The position numbers and the translations under genes are program-made. The notes under the pieces were generated by a model. It worked only from the letters and a program-made list of their open reading frames with translations, had not been told where the DNA came from and searched no databases. From Spirochaetales bacterium (GTDB lineage: Bacteria > Spirochaetota > Spirochaetia > DSM-27196 > SLAA01), in assembly GCA_007126415.1 (NCBI GenBank), contig SLBH01000129.1, positions 1 through 15,275 on the forward strand: DNA of 15,275 bases. Reading direction: 5' to 3'. Below, in pieces: positions 5,360 to 11,823 of the stretch (its first letter is position 1; each line of letters begins with the position of its first letter).

Positions 5360-6607
5360 TCAGGGCCACACAAAAGCGTTTTCGAAGAGACCCGTTATCG
5401 AGTAGCGATAGCCCAGGATAGAGCTCTCGTCGGCCGCCTCAGACGGTGAGGCTTCCGGGAATATCTTCACCAGCCCCAGTGGTACGCAGAACTCGACGAG
5501 AAAGAGATAGGCGAAGGTCTCGCCCAACCAGTCGATCGTCCACTGGTCACCCTGCGCGGGCTTCACGAACTCCGGGAACGCCCGAGCGAAGCGGTCGAAA
5601 AGATCCCGGAACGTGCCTTCGGGATGACGGGAGAGAAGATAGAGCGAGAAGACCGCCGCCTTCTGGATGAACGCAAAATGCGATACCGCGTCTTCGTACT
5701 CTTCGGTGAGGTAATCCGTCCAGCCCACGTGCAGGAACAACGACTCAAAGACCTGCCGGAACACCTTGACTGCATTGTCCTCGGCGAGCATCTGCACACC
5801 CTCGGTGGTGAGTTCACTCCGATGCCGCGATTCGTACGCCCAGTCGTTTGCAACCAGCATGTCGTGGGCGGTGTACAAGGTTTTGAGCGACTTTTCGGTT
5901 GGAACAGGCATGCCCTCCCGATAGGAGGGGTCGAAATGAGCAAGATACGCTCGACACAGCGCGCGCGGATAGTTGTCGCGCTCGGTAAGACGCGTGGCCC
6001 CGCCGTGGTCCGCGTGATACCGGAGCAGCCACCGCACCGCTGCTACAAGGGGCGCGGTCTCGGCATCCTTCGCCGACAACGACCCGTTGTGCCTCAGCAG
6101 CGGAACCCGCTTGGTCTCGCGGGCCTGCAGAATCTGGTGCATCTGCGCCGGTGATAGGCCCTCAAAATCTTCCCGCGGAGAGTCGTTGGCGGAGGCCATG
6201 CGTTGGTTGAGAAACTCCTTGAGCTCCGCCTCGCTTTGAAAATCACGATCGGCAACATCGCTACGAATCTCTCGAAAGAAATCCTTGGCAGCCGAGGGGC
6301 GCCCGAGATACTCCATGAAGGACGGGATATCGGCGTCGTCGGGCAAGCTTTCGCAGAACCGACCGTATTCGTCCATCGCCGCCTGAAGCTCCGCGGGGGT
6401 AGAAAACCCGGTCTGCTGCAGCAGCATCGCTTGCGCGGCCTCGGATCCCGGCGGCGGCGGCGTTGCCGACGCCGGCGTTGCCGACGGGCCACCACCGTAA
6501 GCATTATCACCACCGGCGCCGCGGGTCCGCGCCTCGTCGGCCCGGAGGCAACAGTGCTTGTACTTCTTTCCGCTCCCGCAGGGACAGGGTTCGTTACGAC
6601 CGGGCAT
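5360..6607 (-). CDS. SEC-C motif protein of unknown function (415 aa)
   Basis: The product begins MPGRNEPCPCGSGKKYKHCC, a complete SEC-C zinc-binding motif (CxCxSGxKYKxCC, residues 8-20), normally seen at the C-terminus of SecA but also at the N-terminus of many stand-alone proteins. A Gly/Ala/Pro-rich linker follows (about 28-55), then a mostly helical region of ~350 residues with no motif I know. I chose ATG 6607 because SEC-C proteins start here and the upstream 58 codons are low-complexity and unlike a protein. No Shine-Dalgarno is visible, but a promoter-like pair (6617-6646) puts the transcript start at or just before the ATG. It is the largest intact gene in the island and not a recognised TA component. 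Its role is unknown. Confidence 0.85.
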   Translation of the reverse strand: MPGRNEPCPCGSGKKYKHCCLRADEARTRGAGGDNAYGGGPSATPASATPPPPGSEAAQAMLLQQTGFSTPAELQAAMDEYGRFCESLPDDADIPSFMEYLGRPSAAKDFFREIRSDVADRDFQSEAELKEFLNQRMASANDSPREDFEGLSPAQMHQILQARETKRVPLLRHNGSLSAKDAETAPLVAAVRWLLRYHADHGGATRLTERDNYPRALCRAYLAHFDPSYREGMPVPTEKSLKTLYTAHDMLVANDWAYESRHRSELTTEGVQMLAEDNAVKVFRQVFESLFLHVGWTDYLTEEYEDAVSHFAFIQKAAVFSLYLLSRHPEGTFRDLFDRFARAFPEFVKPAQGDQWTIDWLGETFAYLFLVEFCVPLGLVKIFPEASPSEAADESSILGYRYSITGLFENAFVWP

Positions 6608-6616
6608 AGTATGACG

Positions 6617-6646
6617 ATAGTAAACTACCAGGCACCGATCGATCAA
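6617..6646 (-). promoter_or_regulatory. Candidate sigma-70 promoter of the SEC-C gene
   Basis: On the minus strand TTGATC (6646-6641) and TACTAT (6622-6617) are separated by 18 bases. The expected start of transcription falls within a few bases of the ATG at 6607, which would make the mRNA leaderless or nearly so and fits the absence of a ribosome-binding site. Confidence 0.4.
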
Positions 6647-6697
6647 CGCGGCGCGCGGAGTAGCGTGTGGGGTAGCGCGCGGGCGAGTGGGGTGTTT

Positions 6698-6791
6698 CCG
6701 GTTTCTCGCTGCGCCACGGAGAACCATAACAGGTACGCAGACAGGTGCCGCCGATGAAGGTAAGCCGATCAAGACGGTCAAGCAAGCTCAT
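6698..6791 (-). pseudogene. AbiEii-type nucleotidyltransferase toxin fragment
   Basis: The minus frame reads SLLDRLDRLTFIGGTCLRTC, then YGSPWRSE. The F-I-GGT-x-L-R..YGsP.(F/Y)SEDlDF block is the nucleotide-binding motif of AbiEii/type IV TA toxins; here it breaks off right after SE, so the catalytic DLDF is missing. It joins directly onto an AbiEi fragment upstream, with the start of abiEii and the end of abiEi deleted. Confidence 0.6.
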
Positions 6792-6793
6792 GC

Positions 6794-6964
6794 ACAAGGC
6801 CTCGTGGATGGGAGAGCCCGCGGATAGCGGTACAGCCCGTGACATGCGCGCTTGAGCATTTCGCTGCCGGCGGAGCGACTCGGGAACGCCTTCACGGCGG
6901 CCCTATTCAGATCGGGGAACAGCGCTTGGATGCCGTCGCCGCTGAACAAATAGTGATTGCGGTT
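6794..6964 (-). pseudogene. AbiEi-type antitoxin fragment
   Basis: The minus frame reads NHYLFSGDGIQALFPDLNRA, then AVKAFPSRSAGSEMLKRACH and GLYRYPRA, resembling the N-terminal winged-helix part of AbiEi antitoxins (lFt..di..lfp..s..al..lLsr.v..glL.rv.rGlYrYP). A shift of frame near 6815 then gives HPRGLVHELA, which continues the AbiEi pattern. Its upstream side is cut by the ~280-bp element. Antitoxin before toxin is the expected abiE order. Confidence 0.6.
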
Positions 6965-6996
6965 TGCTGCATTCGCCACTCCCGCTCCGGGCACGA

Positions 6997-7276
6997 CTAC
7001 TCTTGAGGCCTGCGAGCGAAACAGTGCCCGTCCACTGGATATTTCGCGTGCCGTTTCATCAGCATTTTGCAAAAACCTTAGCATCTGCACCAACCTTAGC
7101 ATCTGCACCAGGCTTAACAGCTGTGGGCGCACGACGCGGCGGCGCCCGGGGTGTTAAGGTTTCGACAATTGCTAAGGTTTTTGCATTTTCGTGAAGGAAC
7201 GGGAGATGGTTTGACCGCGCGAGCGCGGGCCGGCGCGAGAGGGTAGCGGAACCCGTGGAGGGCAGCCGCGGCGAGC
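6997..7276 (+). repeat. ~280-bp dispersed structured element, copy 1
   Basis: This region is about 90% identical by eye to 9380-9657. Inside it, AACCTTAGCATCTGCACC is tandemly repeated (7074-7091 and 7092-7109). GCAAAAACCTTAGCA (7069-7083) is the exact reverse complement of TGCTAAGGTTTTTGC (7170-7184). A second inner pair (AACCTTA at 7092 and TAAGGTT at 7155) nests inside, so the element can fold into a two-part stem. It ends directly at the yoeB stop and begins inside the abiEi remnant. No credible ORF is present. It is MITE-like or a structured-RNA element of unknown kind. Confidence 0.85.
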
Positions 7277-7278
7277 CC

Positions 7279-7557
7279 CTACTCATAGTGCGTCCACATG
7301 CGAAGCACTTTAATCGTCTTCTCATCCTCCACAACCTGGTATACGAGGCGATGCTGGATACTGATCCGGCGGGATATCGCGCCTTTCAGATTACCGACGA
7401 GGCGTTCGAACCGTGGTGGACTCCGATAGGGATCCGTTTCAATTATGGCGAGCAACTCCTTCGCCCTTCCCTCCAACCCCGCGGCCGATAGCTTCTTTGC
7501 ATACTTCCGCGCCTGCCTCGTGTAGAGAACTCGATACCTCGAGCTTCTACCACTCAA
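7279..7557 (-). CDS. yoeB: YoeB/Txe-family mRNA interferase toxin (92 aa)
   Basis: YoeB cuts mRNA at the ribosomal A site and is neutralised by YefM. The product has the family core: YRVLYTRQARKYAKKL, LLAIIETDPYRSPPRFERLV, GNLKGAISRRISIQHRLVYQ and the terminal MWTHYE. Residues matching the E. coli catalytic set are visible: Glu51 (PRFERL), Arg63/64 (SRRI), His69, and the final His90-Tyr91. There is no ATG at the right place; TTG at 7557 gives the normal length and overlaps the end of yefM by 11 bases, typical of translationally coupled pairs. A longer reading through yefM is implausible. The stop at 7279 lies two bases from the end of the ~280-bp element. All parts look intact. Confidence 0.85.
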   Translation of the reverse strand: MSGRSSRYRVLYTRQARKYAKKLSAAGLEGRAKELLAIIETDPYRSPPRFERLVGNLKGAISRRISIQHRLVYQVVEDEKTIKVLRMWTHYE

Positions 7558-7789
7558 CGTCGTCGTACAGATCGCCGGTCGGCGTGCCCAGCCCTTCGCG
7601 GATGGACTCGGCCATACCGGGAATGGAGTTGAGGTGAATGGTCTCTTCAATGGCGCGCCAGTCTTCCTCGCCGATAAGCACGGCCGAGCCACGCTTACCG
7701 CTTATGATCACCGGTTCGTGATCGGCATTTACCTGCTCGATAAGGCGAAATAGATTCTTTCGGGCGTTGGTCGCATTTGTCGCAGACAT
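7547..7789 (-). CDS. yefM: YefM/Phd-family antitoxin (80 aa)
   Basis: The product MSATNATNARKNLFRLIEQV, then NADHEPVIISGKRGSAVLIG and EEDWRAIEETIHL, is a standard Phd/YefM protein: N-terminal DNA-binding and dimerisation fold, then an unstructured toxin-binding tail (SIPGMAESIREGLGTPTG…YDDVEW). Its length is usual for the family. The start ATG 7789 has AGGAG six bases upstream. It is first in the operon, overlapping yoeB. A TGTACA-containing palindrome just upstream is the expected YefM operator. The frame is intact and the module looks functional. Confidence 0.92.
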   Translation of the reverse strand: MSATNATNARKNLFRLIEQVNADHEPVIISGKRGSAVLIGEEDWRAIEETIHLNSIPGMAESIREGLGTPTGDLYDDVEW

Positions 7790-7798
7790 ATCCGCTCC

Positions 7799-7819
7799 TG
7801 TACGTGATAATGTACATTA
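7799..7819 (-). promoter_or_regulatory. Candidate YefM operator
   Basis: TAATGTACATTA (7808-7819) is a perfect 12-base palindrome with a TGTACA core, followed towards the gene by a second related half-site (TGTACG, 7799-7804). Long and short repeats with a TGTACA core are known for YefM-YoeB operators in E. coli and relatives. The site lies 10-30 bases before the yefM start, where autorepression would act. Confidence 0.65.
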
Positions 7820-7882
7820 ATTCTCCCCAAGGGGGAAGCGCCGCAGCGAGCGGGGGGGCAAGCCCAACGAGGCACTCGGCGG

Positions 7883-8050
7883 GGCGTGTATCGACTCGCC
7901 GTGGCGCTCGCTACAGATCACAAGCTCATCGGTTTTGGGCTCCGCAGGGCGCTGCGCGGTGGTGCGAAACGCGAGCCCTTCCTTAGCCGCACACCACTCC
8001 ACGATGAACTCAAGGTCGCTCTCGCCCACAAGCACCACGGCGGTAACGCC
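7883..8050 (-). pseudogene. Fragment of an unidentified protein (ELVICSER family), copy 2
   Basis: The minus frame GVTAVVLVGESDLEFIVEWC, then AAKEGLAFRTTAQRPAEPKT and DELVICSERHGESIHA, looks like real protein sequence. It shares its C-terminal core with the fragment at 5072-5173. The frame runs on to 7817 through sequence resembling the GC-rich repeats. I do not recognise the family. Upstream (8051-8133) is GC-rich with a repeated GGGCCGGCAG (8087, 8107) and no gene. Confidence 0.4.
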
Positions 8051-8133
8051 GCGGCCGGCAGGTGCGGGCTTGGCGTGGCGGGCGCCGGGCCGGCAGGACG
8101 TCCGGCGGGCCGGCAGTGCAAGTTCCTTTACCG

Positions 8134-8529
8134 CTACGCGAATAGCAGCCGGCGGCCTTTTGGAGCAGGTATTTCGTCACCATATTCTTGAGCGGTTTCC
8201 AGAAAGTCGTTGAGCCGGATGGTGGCAAGGGTGTAAAGCAGCCGGGGGTCGATCTCTTCGTACTCGTGAACGATCAGATTCCTGAACCGCACAATACCCA
8301 CGTAAGGCTCGGCGTCCTGGATCGCCCCAAAGGTTTGGAGCCTGGCGAGCGCGTCGGCCGCGCTTGCAACCGGGCCCGCGCGCTCGATCGCGATGATCCG
8401 CTCCGCTACATCGATAATGATCTCTGCACAGATTTGGAGGGCTCTTTCGGTAGCGAGGTAGCGCTTGAGCTCATGAACGTGTTCGTCGAGCAGGGAGAAC
8501 TTGCGCTGAATCACGCCGTTGTATTTCAC
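8134..8529 (-). CDS. hepT: HepT-family HEPN toxin (131 aa)
   Basis: HepT proteins are all-helical HEPN RNases paired with an MNT nucleotidyltransferase antitoxin. The product carries the diagnostic RFRNLIVHEYEEID: R83-x4-H88-x-Y90, the RX4HXY motif in which Arg and His are catalytic and Tyr is the residue the antitoxin modifies with AMP groups in studied pairs. Upstream helices (ALQICAEIIIDVAERIIAIE) match the family. The GTG at 8529 is chosen because it overlaps the mntA stop as GTGA (four bases) and gives the usual length; an earlier start would run far into mntA. Intact and probably active. Expression is likely from the mntA promoter. Confidence 0.88.
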   Translation of the reverse strand: MKYNGVIQRKFSLLDEHVHELKRYLATERALQICAEIIIDVAERIIAIERAGPVASAADALARLQTFGAIQDAEPYVGIVRFRNLIVHEYEEIDPRLLYTLATIRLNDFLETAQEYGDEIPAPKGRRLLFA

Positions 8530-8981
8530 GACTGCACCTCGATCCGGTAGCGGCGTTGTCTTTCGTAGTGAAACATCCGGCTCTCGTACTCTCGGCAGGT
8601 GAGCGAGTAGAACCGCAGCCACCGCTCCCGGTCACGACAGAACAGCAGGCGCCCTTTGAGCACCTCAAAGCGAAACACCGGCTCGGCCCCGTTGAGGATC
8701 CCGATATCGCAGCGCACTCCCGGTGCGATGGACTCGGCTACCCGCGCGACGCGGTCGTATACCGTGGATAAGAGTTGGGCGGTGGGCGCGCCGGGCGTGT
8801 CAAGGAAGAGCGCAATGTCCAGATCGCTATGAGCGGGCACCACGCCTGACTCTGCCGCGGAGCCGTGCAGATACGCAAACACCACCTGCGGCAGCTCCGC
8901 CTCAAGGACCGACGCGAGCCGGTCGAGATCAAGCGGCGTGGCTACAGTCTTGGTGTCAATGTGATGTTTTGAAAGCGGCAT
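8526..8981 (-). CDS. mntA: MntA-family nucleotidyltransferase antitoxin (151 aa)
   Basis: This minimal nucleotidyltransferase has its active site complete: G40-S41-AAESGVVPAHSD53-L-D55, and a third acidic residue in CDIGILN (D92). In studied HepT/MntA pairs this enzyme transfers AMP from ATP to the Tyr of the HEPN RX4HXY motif and so silences the RNase. Residues 104-150 form the usual helical tail (REYESRMFHYERQRRY). Gene order (antitoxin first, GTGA overlap with hepT) is the family norm. The ATG at 8981 is chosen for length, but its ribosome-binding site is weak (GGAG lies ~16 bases away), so a slightly different start is possible. It is unrelated in sequence detail to the degraded MNT fragments at 1.8-4.1 kb. 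Confidence 0.87.
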   Translation of the reverse strand: MPLSKHHIDTKTVATPLDLDRLASVLEAELPQVVFAYLHGSAAESGVVPAHSDLDIALFLDTPGAPTAQLLSTVYDRVARVAESIAPGVRCDIGILNGAEPVFRFEVLKGRLLFCRDRERWLRFYSLTCREYESRMFHYERQRRYRIEVQS

Positions 8982-9084
8982 TTCGCTCGTGCTCCATCTC
9001 CGGATGGAATTATAGTCCGTAGTGCACTGAGACAACAACTGGTCCGACCAAGAGGGTAGCGGAAGTGAGCCGAAAAAAGGCGGC

Positions 9085-9180
9085 CCGGTAGGCGAAGCGC
9101 AGGATACGCTGCGCCACTCGACGCTCGAGTTTGGCTAACTCCTTTTCCGCGCTGCGAGCAAACTCAATCGTTCAGCCCAT
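9085..9180 (-). pseudogene. RelE-family toxin fragment with an early nonsense codon
   Basis: The minus frame reads MG, stop, TIEFARSAEKELAKLERR, then VAQRILRF. RelE/ParE-type toxins commonly start M.WTIEf…A.KeL.KLd…qrRIlrfl, so the TGA at 9172-9174 sits where a tryptophan TGG is expected. After RILRF the similarity is lost into repeat-like sequence (9051-9072 resembles the ~280-bp element's tail). It is both truncated and stopped. Confidence 0.6.
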
Positions 9181-9241
9181 GCGCGGCTGTCACGTTTTCG
9201 AGACCTACGGTATCCTCTTTGCCGGCTTGAACACGCTCCAA
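9164..9241 (-). pseudogene. RelB-like antitoxin C-terminal fragment
   Basis: The minus frame LERVQAGKEDTVGLENVTAA, then HGLND and a stop at 9164, resembles the tail of RelB-type antitoxins (l..v.aGe.e.vsLeeV...hGl.d). It overlaps the RelE remnant start by 17 bases, as expected for relBE. The N-terminal DNA-binding part is missing; the sequence beyond 9241 to the ~280-bp element at 9380 holds nothing I recognise. Confidence 0.5.
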
Positions 9242-9379
9242 GCAGCGAAGCGGCCGTTTTGGGACGTCTTTGCATTTCAAGCGCCGTCAATACCCCATAC
9301 CCAACGATTGCGCTACCGGTCACGCCTGCTGCGCAAAAGCCGACGTGGTGCAAACTTCTAATTCCCCGCCCCCTCACGC

Positions 9380-9657
9380 CTACTCTTGAGGCCTGCGAGC
9401 GAAACAGTGCCCGGGCACCGGGTATTTCGCGTGCCGTTTCGTCAGCATTTCACGAAATCCTTAGCATATGCACCAACCTTAGCATCTGCACTAGGCTTAA
9501 CAGGTGTAGGCTCACGACGCAGCGGCGCCCGGGGTGTTAAGGTTTCGACAACTGTTAAGGTTTTTGCATTTTCGTGAAGGAACGGGAGATGGTTTGACCG
9601 CGCGAGCGCGCCGGCGCGAGAGGGTGGCGGAACCCGTGGAGGGCAGCCGCGGCGAGC
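9380..9657 (+). repeat. ~280-bp dispersed structured element, copy 2
   Basis: This copy matches 6997-7276 nearly end to end. The 18-bp tandem units are present but diverged (CCTTAGCATATGCACC, CCTTAGCATCTGCACT). Its outer stem differs: TTCACGAAA (9449-9457) is the exact reverse complement of TTTCGTGAA (9570-9578), a pairing not available in copy 1, which uses GCAAAAACCTTAGCA instead. Downstream 9658-9701 (GGGAGTGAGCCGGAGCAC…) continues to the ABC transporter stop. Confidence 0.85.
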
Positions 9658-9701
9658 GGGAGTGAGCCGGAGCACAACGGGACACCGGCTACAGTCTCGA
9701 C

Positions 9702-11549
9702 CTACTGCCCCGCGCGCGCCATCTGCTGGAAGCTTTCGCTCGAGCGCATGAGCTCGCTGTATGATCCTTGAGCAACGATTTCACCCCGGTCGAGCATATA
9801 AATGGCGTCACAATCCACTAAGGTCGTCAGCCGGTGCGCTATCAGTAGTATAGTCTTGTTCCCGGTGAGCTTCTCGATCGCTTCCATGATCACGCTTTCG
9901 GTCATGCCGTCGAGAGCGCTGGTAGCTTCATCCATCACGAGCACCTCGGGGTCGTGATACAGCGCCCGCGCAATCCCGAGACGTTGTCGCTGTCCGCCGG
10001 AGAAGCGAATTCCCCGTTCACCTACCAGGGTCTCAAAACCGTTGGGCAGCTCGTTTTGGATGAACTGCGTAAGATTAGCGATCTCGGCCGCGTTACGAAC
10101 GGCCGCCATATTAATCTCGCCATCGGGAATGCCGAACGCAATGTTGCGCGTTACGGTATCGTCGCTGAGATAGATGAACTGCGGTACATAGCCGAGCTGC
10201 CCCTGCCAGTTACGCAAGTTGCTCTCCGATAGCGGCGTTTCATCGATACAAACCCGCCCGGCTTGGGGGCGGAGCAGCCCAAGAATGATGTCGATAAGCG
10301 TGGTCTTCCCGCAGCCGGTTGGCCCCACAAATCCCACCGTTGAGTTCTTTTCGATCGCCAGACTCAACCCTTTGATTACCGCCTCCTCGGTTCCGGGATA
10401 GGTGAACCATACATCCTCAAGGCCAATGGCGTTATGAAAGGCAAGCGGCTCGAGCTGCGGAGCACGCTTTGCGGGCAATGGGGGAACACTGTCGGTATGC
10501 AAGTGCTCAAACATCAGTTCCACCACGGGTTGGGTTGACCGTACCTTGGCAAGATCTTGAAAGAGATGCTTGAACGCAGGCAGAAGCCGGTTTCCGGCGA
10601 AGATGTATACACCAAGAACCGGTATGAGCGCGGCAAAGTCTTCCGCAAAAGCCAGGAGCAGGGTAATCGCGAGCACAGTACCGCCGTTCACCAGCGCCGT
10701 GAGTGCGTGATTCGGGATCTTGCCGATGAGCGCAATCTTAATCTGGTATCGAGCCATCTTCTTCGAAGGCGTGGAGTATCGGTCAACAAAAAAGCGTTCT
10801 TTACCAATTAGTTTTACGTCCTTGATACCCGCCATCGCTTCAATACTCGTCTTGTAGCGCTCGCGGTTGGCCTCCAATCGTTTCCTGCCCAACACCCTGA
10901 GCCGCTTGCGGACAACCAAATAGATTGAGCCGTACAGAACCAACATACTCCCGGCCACTATGACCGAAGCCTGCAGATGCACCACTACCAACAGACTGAT
11001 AATGCTAAGCCCGATCAACAGCTGCGTAGCGAAATCAAGCAGCGGTTTCAGAAAGCCTTCGACCACCTGACGAACCTCACTTAAGACGTTCTTGGAGAGG
11101 TCTGAGCTGTTCTGATTAAGGAAGAACACGTAGGGATGAGCCAGGTAGCGTGCAAGCAGCCGCTTAGAGAGTTCGTGGCCACGCATCTTGGCGTAGCGCG
11201 TTTGCGCATATTTTACAAGCAGCTTGTACGCATTGGTGAAGATTACCAGAACAACGACTGCGATCCCAAGCGCGATCATAAACATCTCGGTGTCCCTAAA
11301 CCCGAGTGTGGAGTAGATCCAGGCGAGATACCGATTGGTTTCCACTACATCCGGGTTCGACGCCACCGCAAGAAACGGCATAACCGAGCCCACTCCCACC
11401 AGTTCCACAAACGCCAGAGAGATGGTGAGGATCGTGAGGAGAATGAGATTCTTACGCTCCGGCCGAGTGAGTATTTTCCAAAACAGTCCCAGCGCAGTGA
11501 GCAGCCCGTAAGAGGGGGATCCGTACTGTTTATTGATTTTCATGCCCAT
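9702..11549 (-). CDS. ABC exporter with fused membrane and ATPase domains (615 aa), PglK-like lipid/glycan flippase candidate
   Basis: A full-size half-transporter. Residues ~35-320 form the membrane domain with hydrophobic segments near 37-62, 90-112, 170-210 and 285-318; residues ~375-612 form the ATPase. All nucleotide-binding motifs are present: Walker A GPTGCGKTT (409-417), Q-loop YVPQ (454-457), signature FSGGQRQR (516-523), Walker B VLVMDEAT (536-543) and H-loop His572. The overall pattern (VELVGVGSVMPFL near the N-terminus, LRNWQGQLGYVPQ) resembles PglK/WlaB-type flippases of lipid-linked oligosaccharides more than lipid A or drug exporters; the substrate is inferred. Start ATG 11549 or the ATG two codons later (11543) are both possible; AAGG lies ~8 bases before the first. 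It stands alone, divergent from the Omp85-like gene. No glycosyltransferases are visible nearby. Confidence 0.88.
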   Translation of the reverse strand: MGMKINKQYGSPSYGLLTALGLFWKILTRPERKNLILLTILTISLAFVELVGVGSVMPFLAVASNPDVVETNRYLAWIYSTLGFRDTEMFMIALGIAVVVLVIFTNAYKLLVKYAQTRYAKMRGHELSKRLLARYLAHPYVFFLNQNSSDLSKNVLSEVRQVVEGFLKPLLDFATQLLIGLSIISLLVVVHLQASVIVAGSMLVLYGSIYLVVRKRLRVLGRKRLEANRERYKTSIEAMAGIKDVKLIGKERFFVDRYSTPSKKMARYQIKIALIGKIPNHALTALVNGGTVLAITLLLAFAEDFAALIPVLGVYIFAGNRLLPAFKHLFQDLAKVRSTQPVVELMFEHLHTDSVPPLPAKRAPQLEPLAFHNAIGLEDVWFTYPGTEEAVIKGLSLAIEKNSTVGFVGPTGCGKTTLIDIILGLLRPQAGRVCIDETPLSESNLRNWQGQLGYVPQFIYLSDDTVTRNIAFGIPDGEINMAAVRNAAEIANLTQFIQNELPNGFETLVGERGIRFSGGQRQRLGIARALYHDPEVLVMDEATSALDGMTESVIMEAIEKLTGNKTILLIAHRLTTLVDCDAIYMLDRGEIVAQGSYSELMRSSESFQQMARAGQ

Positions 11550-11823
11550 AGTACATACCTTGCCACGGCCGCCGCACCGACCACGGCGTGCTTCTTAGTA
11601 TACGCCTACCAGACTACAGTTTTCCGGCCACCGAGGAAACCCTGTTTGCCGGCCGCCCCCGGTAGCCGCCCCCGGTAGCCGTGCCGGGACGGGGCGCGGC
11701 GGGGCGCGGCGGGAAACAGGGAGTTATGCGGCTTACGTGCAGCTCACATGTTGCACAACCGGCCGGATGCCATTATGCTCCCCGGTAACGTCGCAGCGCG
11801 ATCATAAGAGGAGTTGCCATCCG
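11550..11823. promoter_or_regulatory. Divergent intergenic region with GC-rich tandem repeats
   Basis: The 274 bases between the divergent ABC transporter and Omp85-like genes must carry both promoters. Two short tandem repeats stand in the middle: a 13-base unit GCCGCCCCCGGTA twice (11652-11677) and GGGGCGCGGC twice (11691-11710). AAGAGGAG (11806-11813) is the ribosome-binding site of the plus-strand gene. I cannot place -35/-10 boxes with confidence. Confidence 0.5.

Noticed and set aside
5624..6757. Long plus-strand open frames
   Set aside because: They are antisense to the SEC-C gene, with no recognisable domains or ribosome-binding sites.
7074..7109. Possible start of a CRISPR array (two 18-bp repeats)
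   Set aside because: The two units are directly adjacent with no spacer, no third unit follows, and no cas genes are present.
7059..7334. Minus-strand open frame encoding an Ala/Asp/Lys repeat (GADAKVGADAKV)
   Set aside because: It is the translation of the 18-bp tandem inside the ~280-bp element and runs into yoeB; the second copy changes residues freely. Structure, not coding, explains it.
11136..11678. 180-codon plus-strand frame
   Set aside because: Antisense to the membrane domain of the ABC transporter; no domain or start signal.
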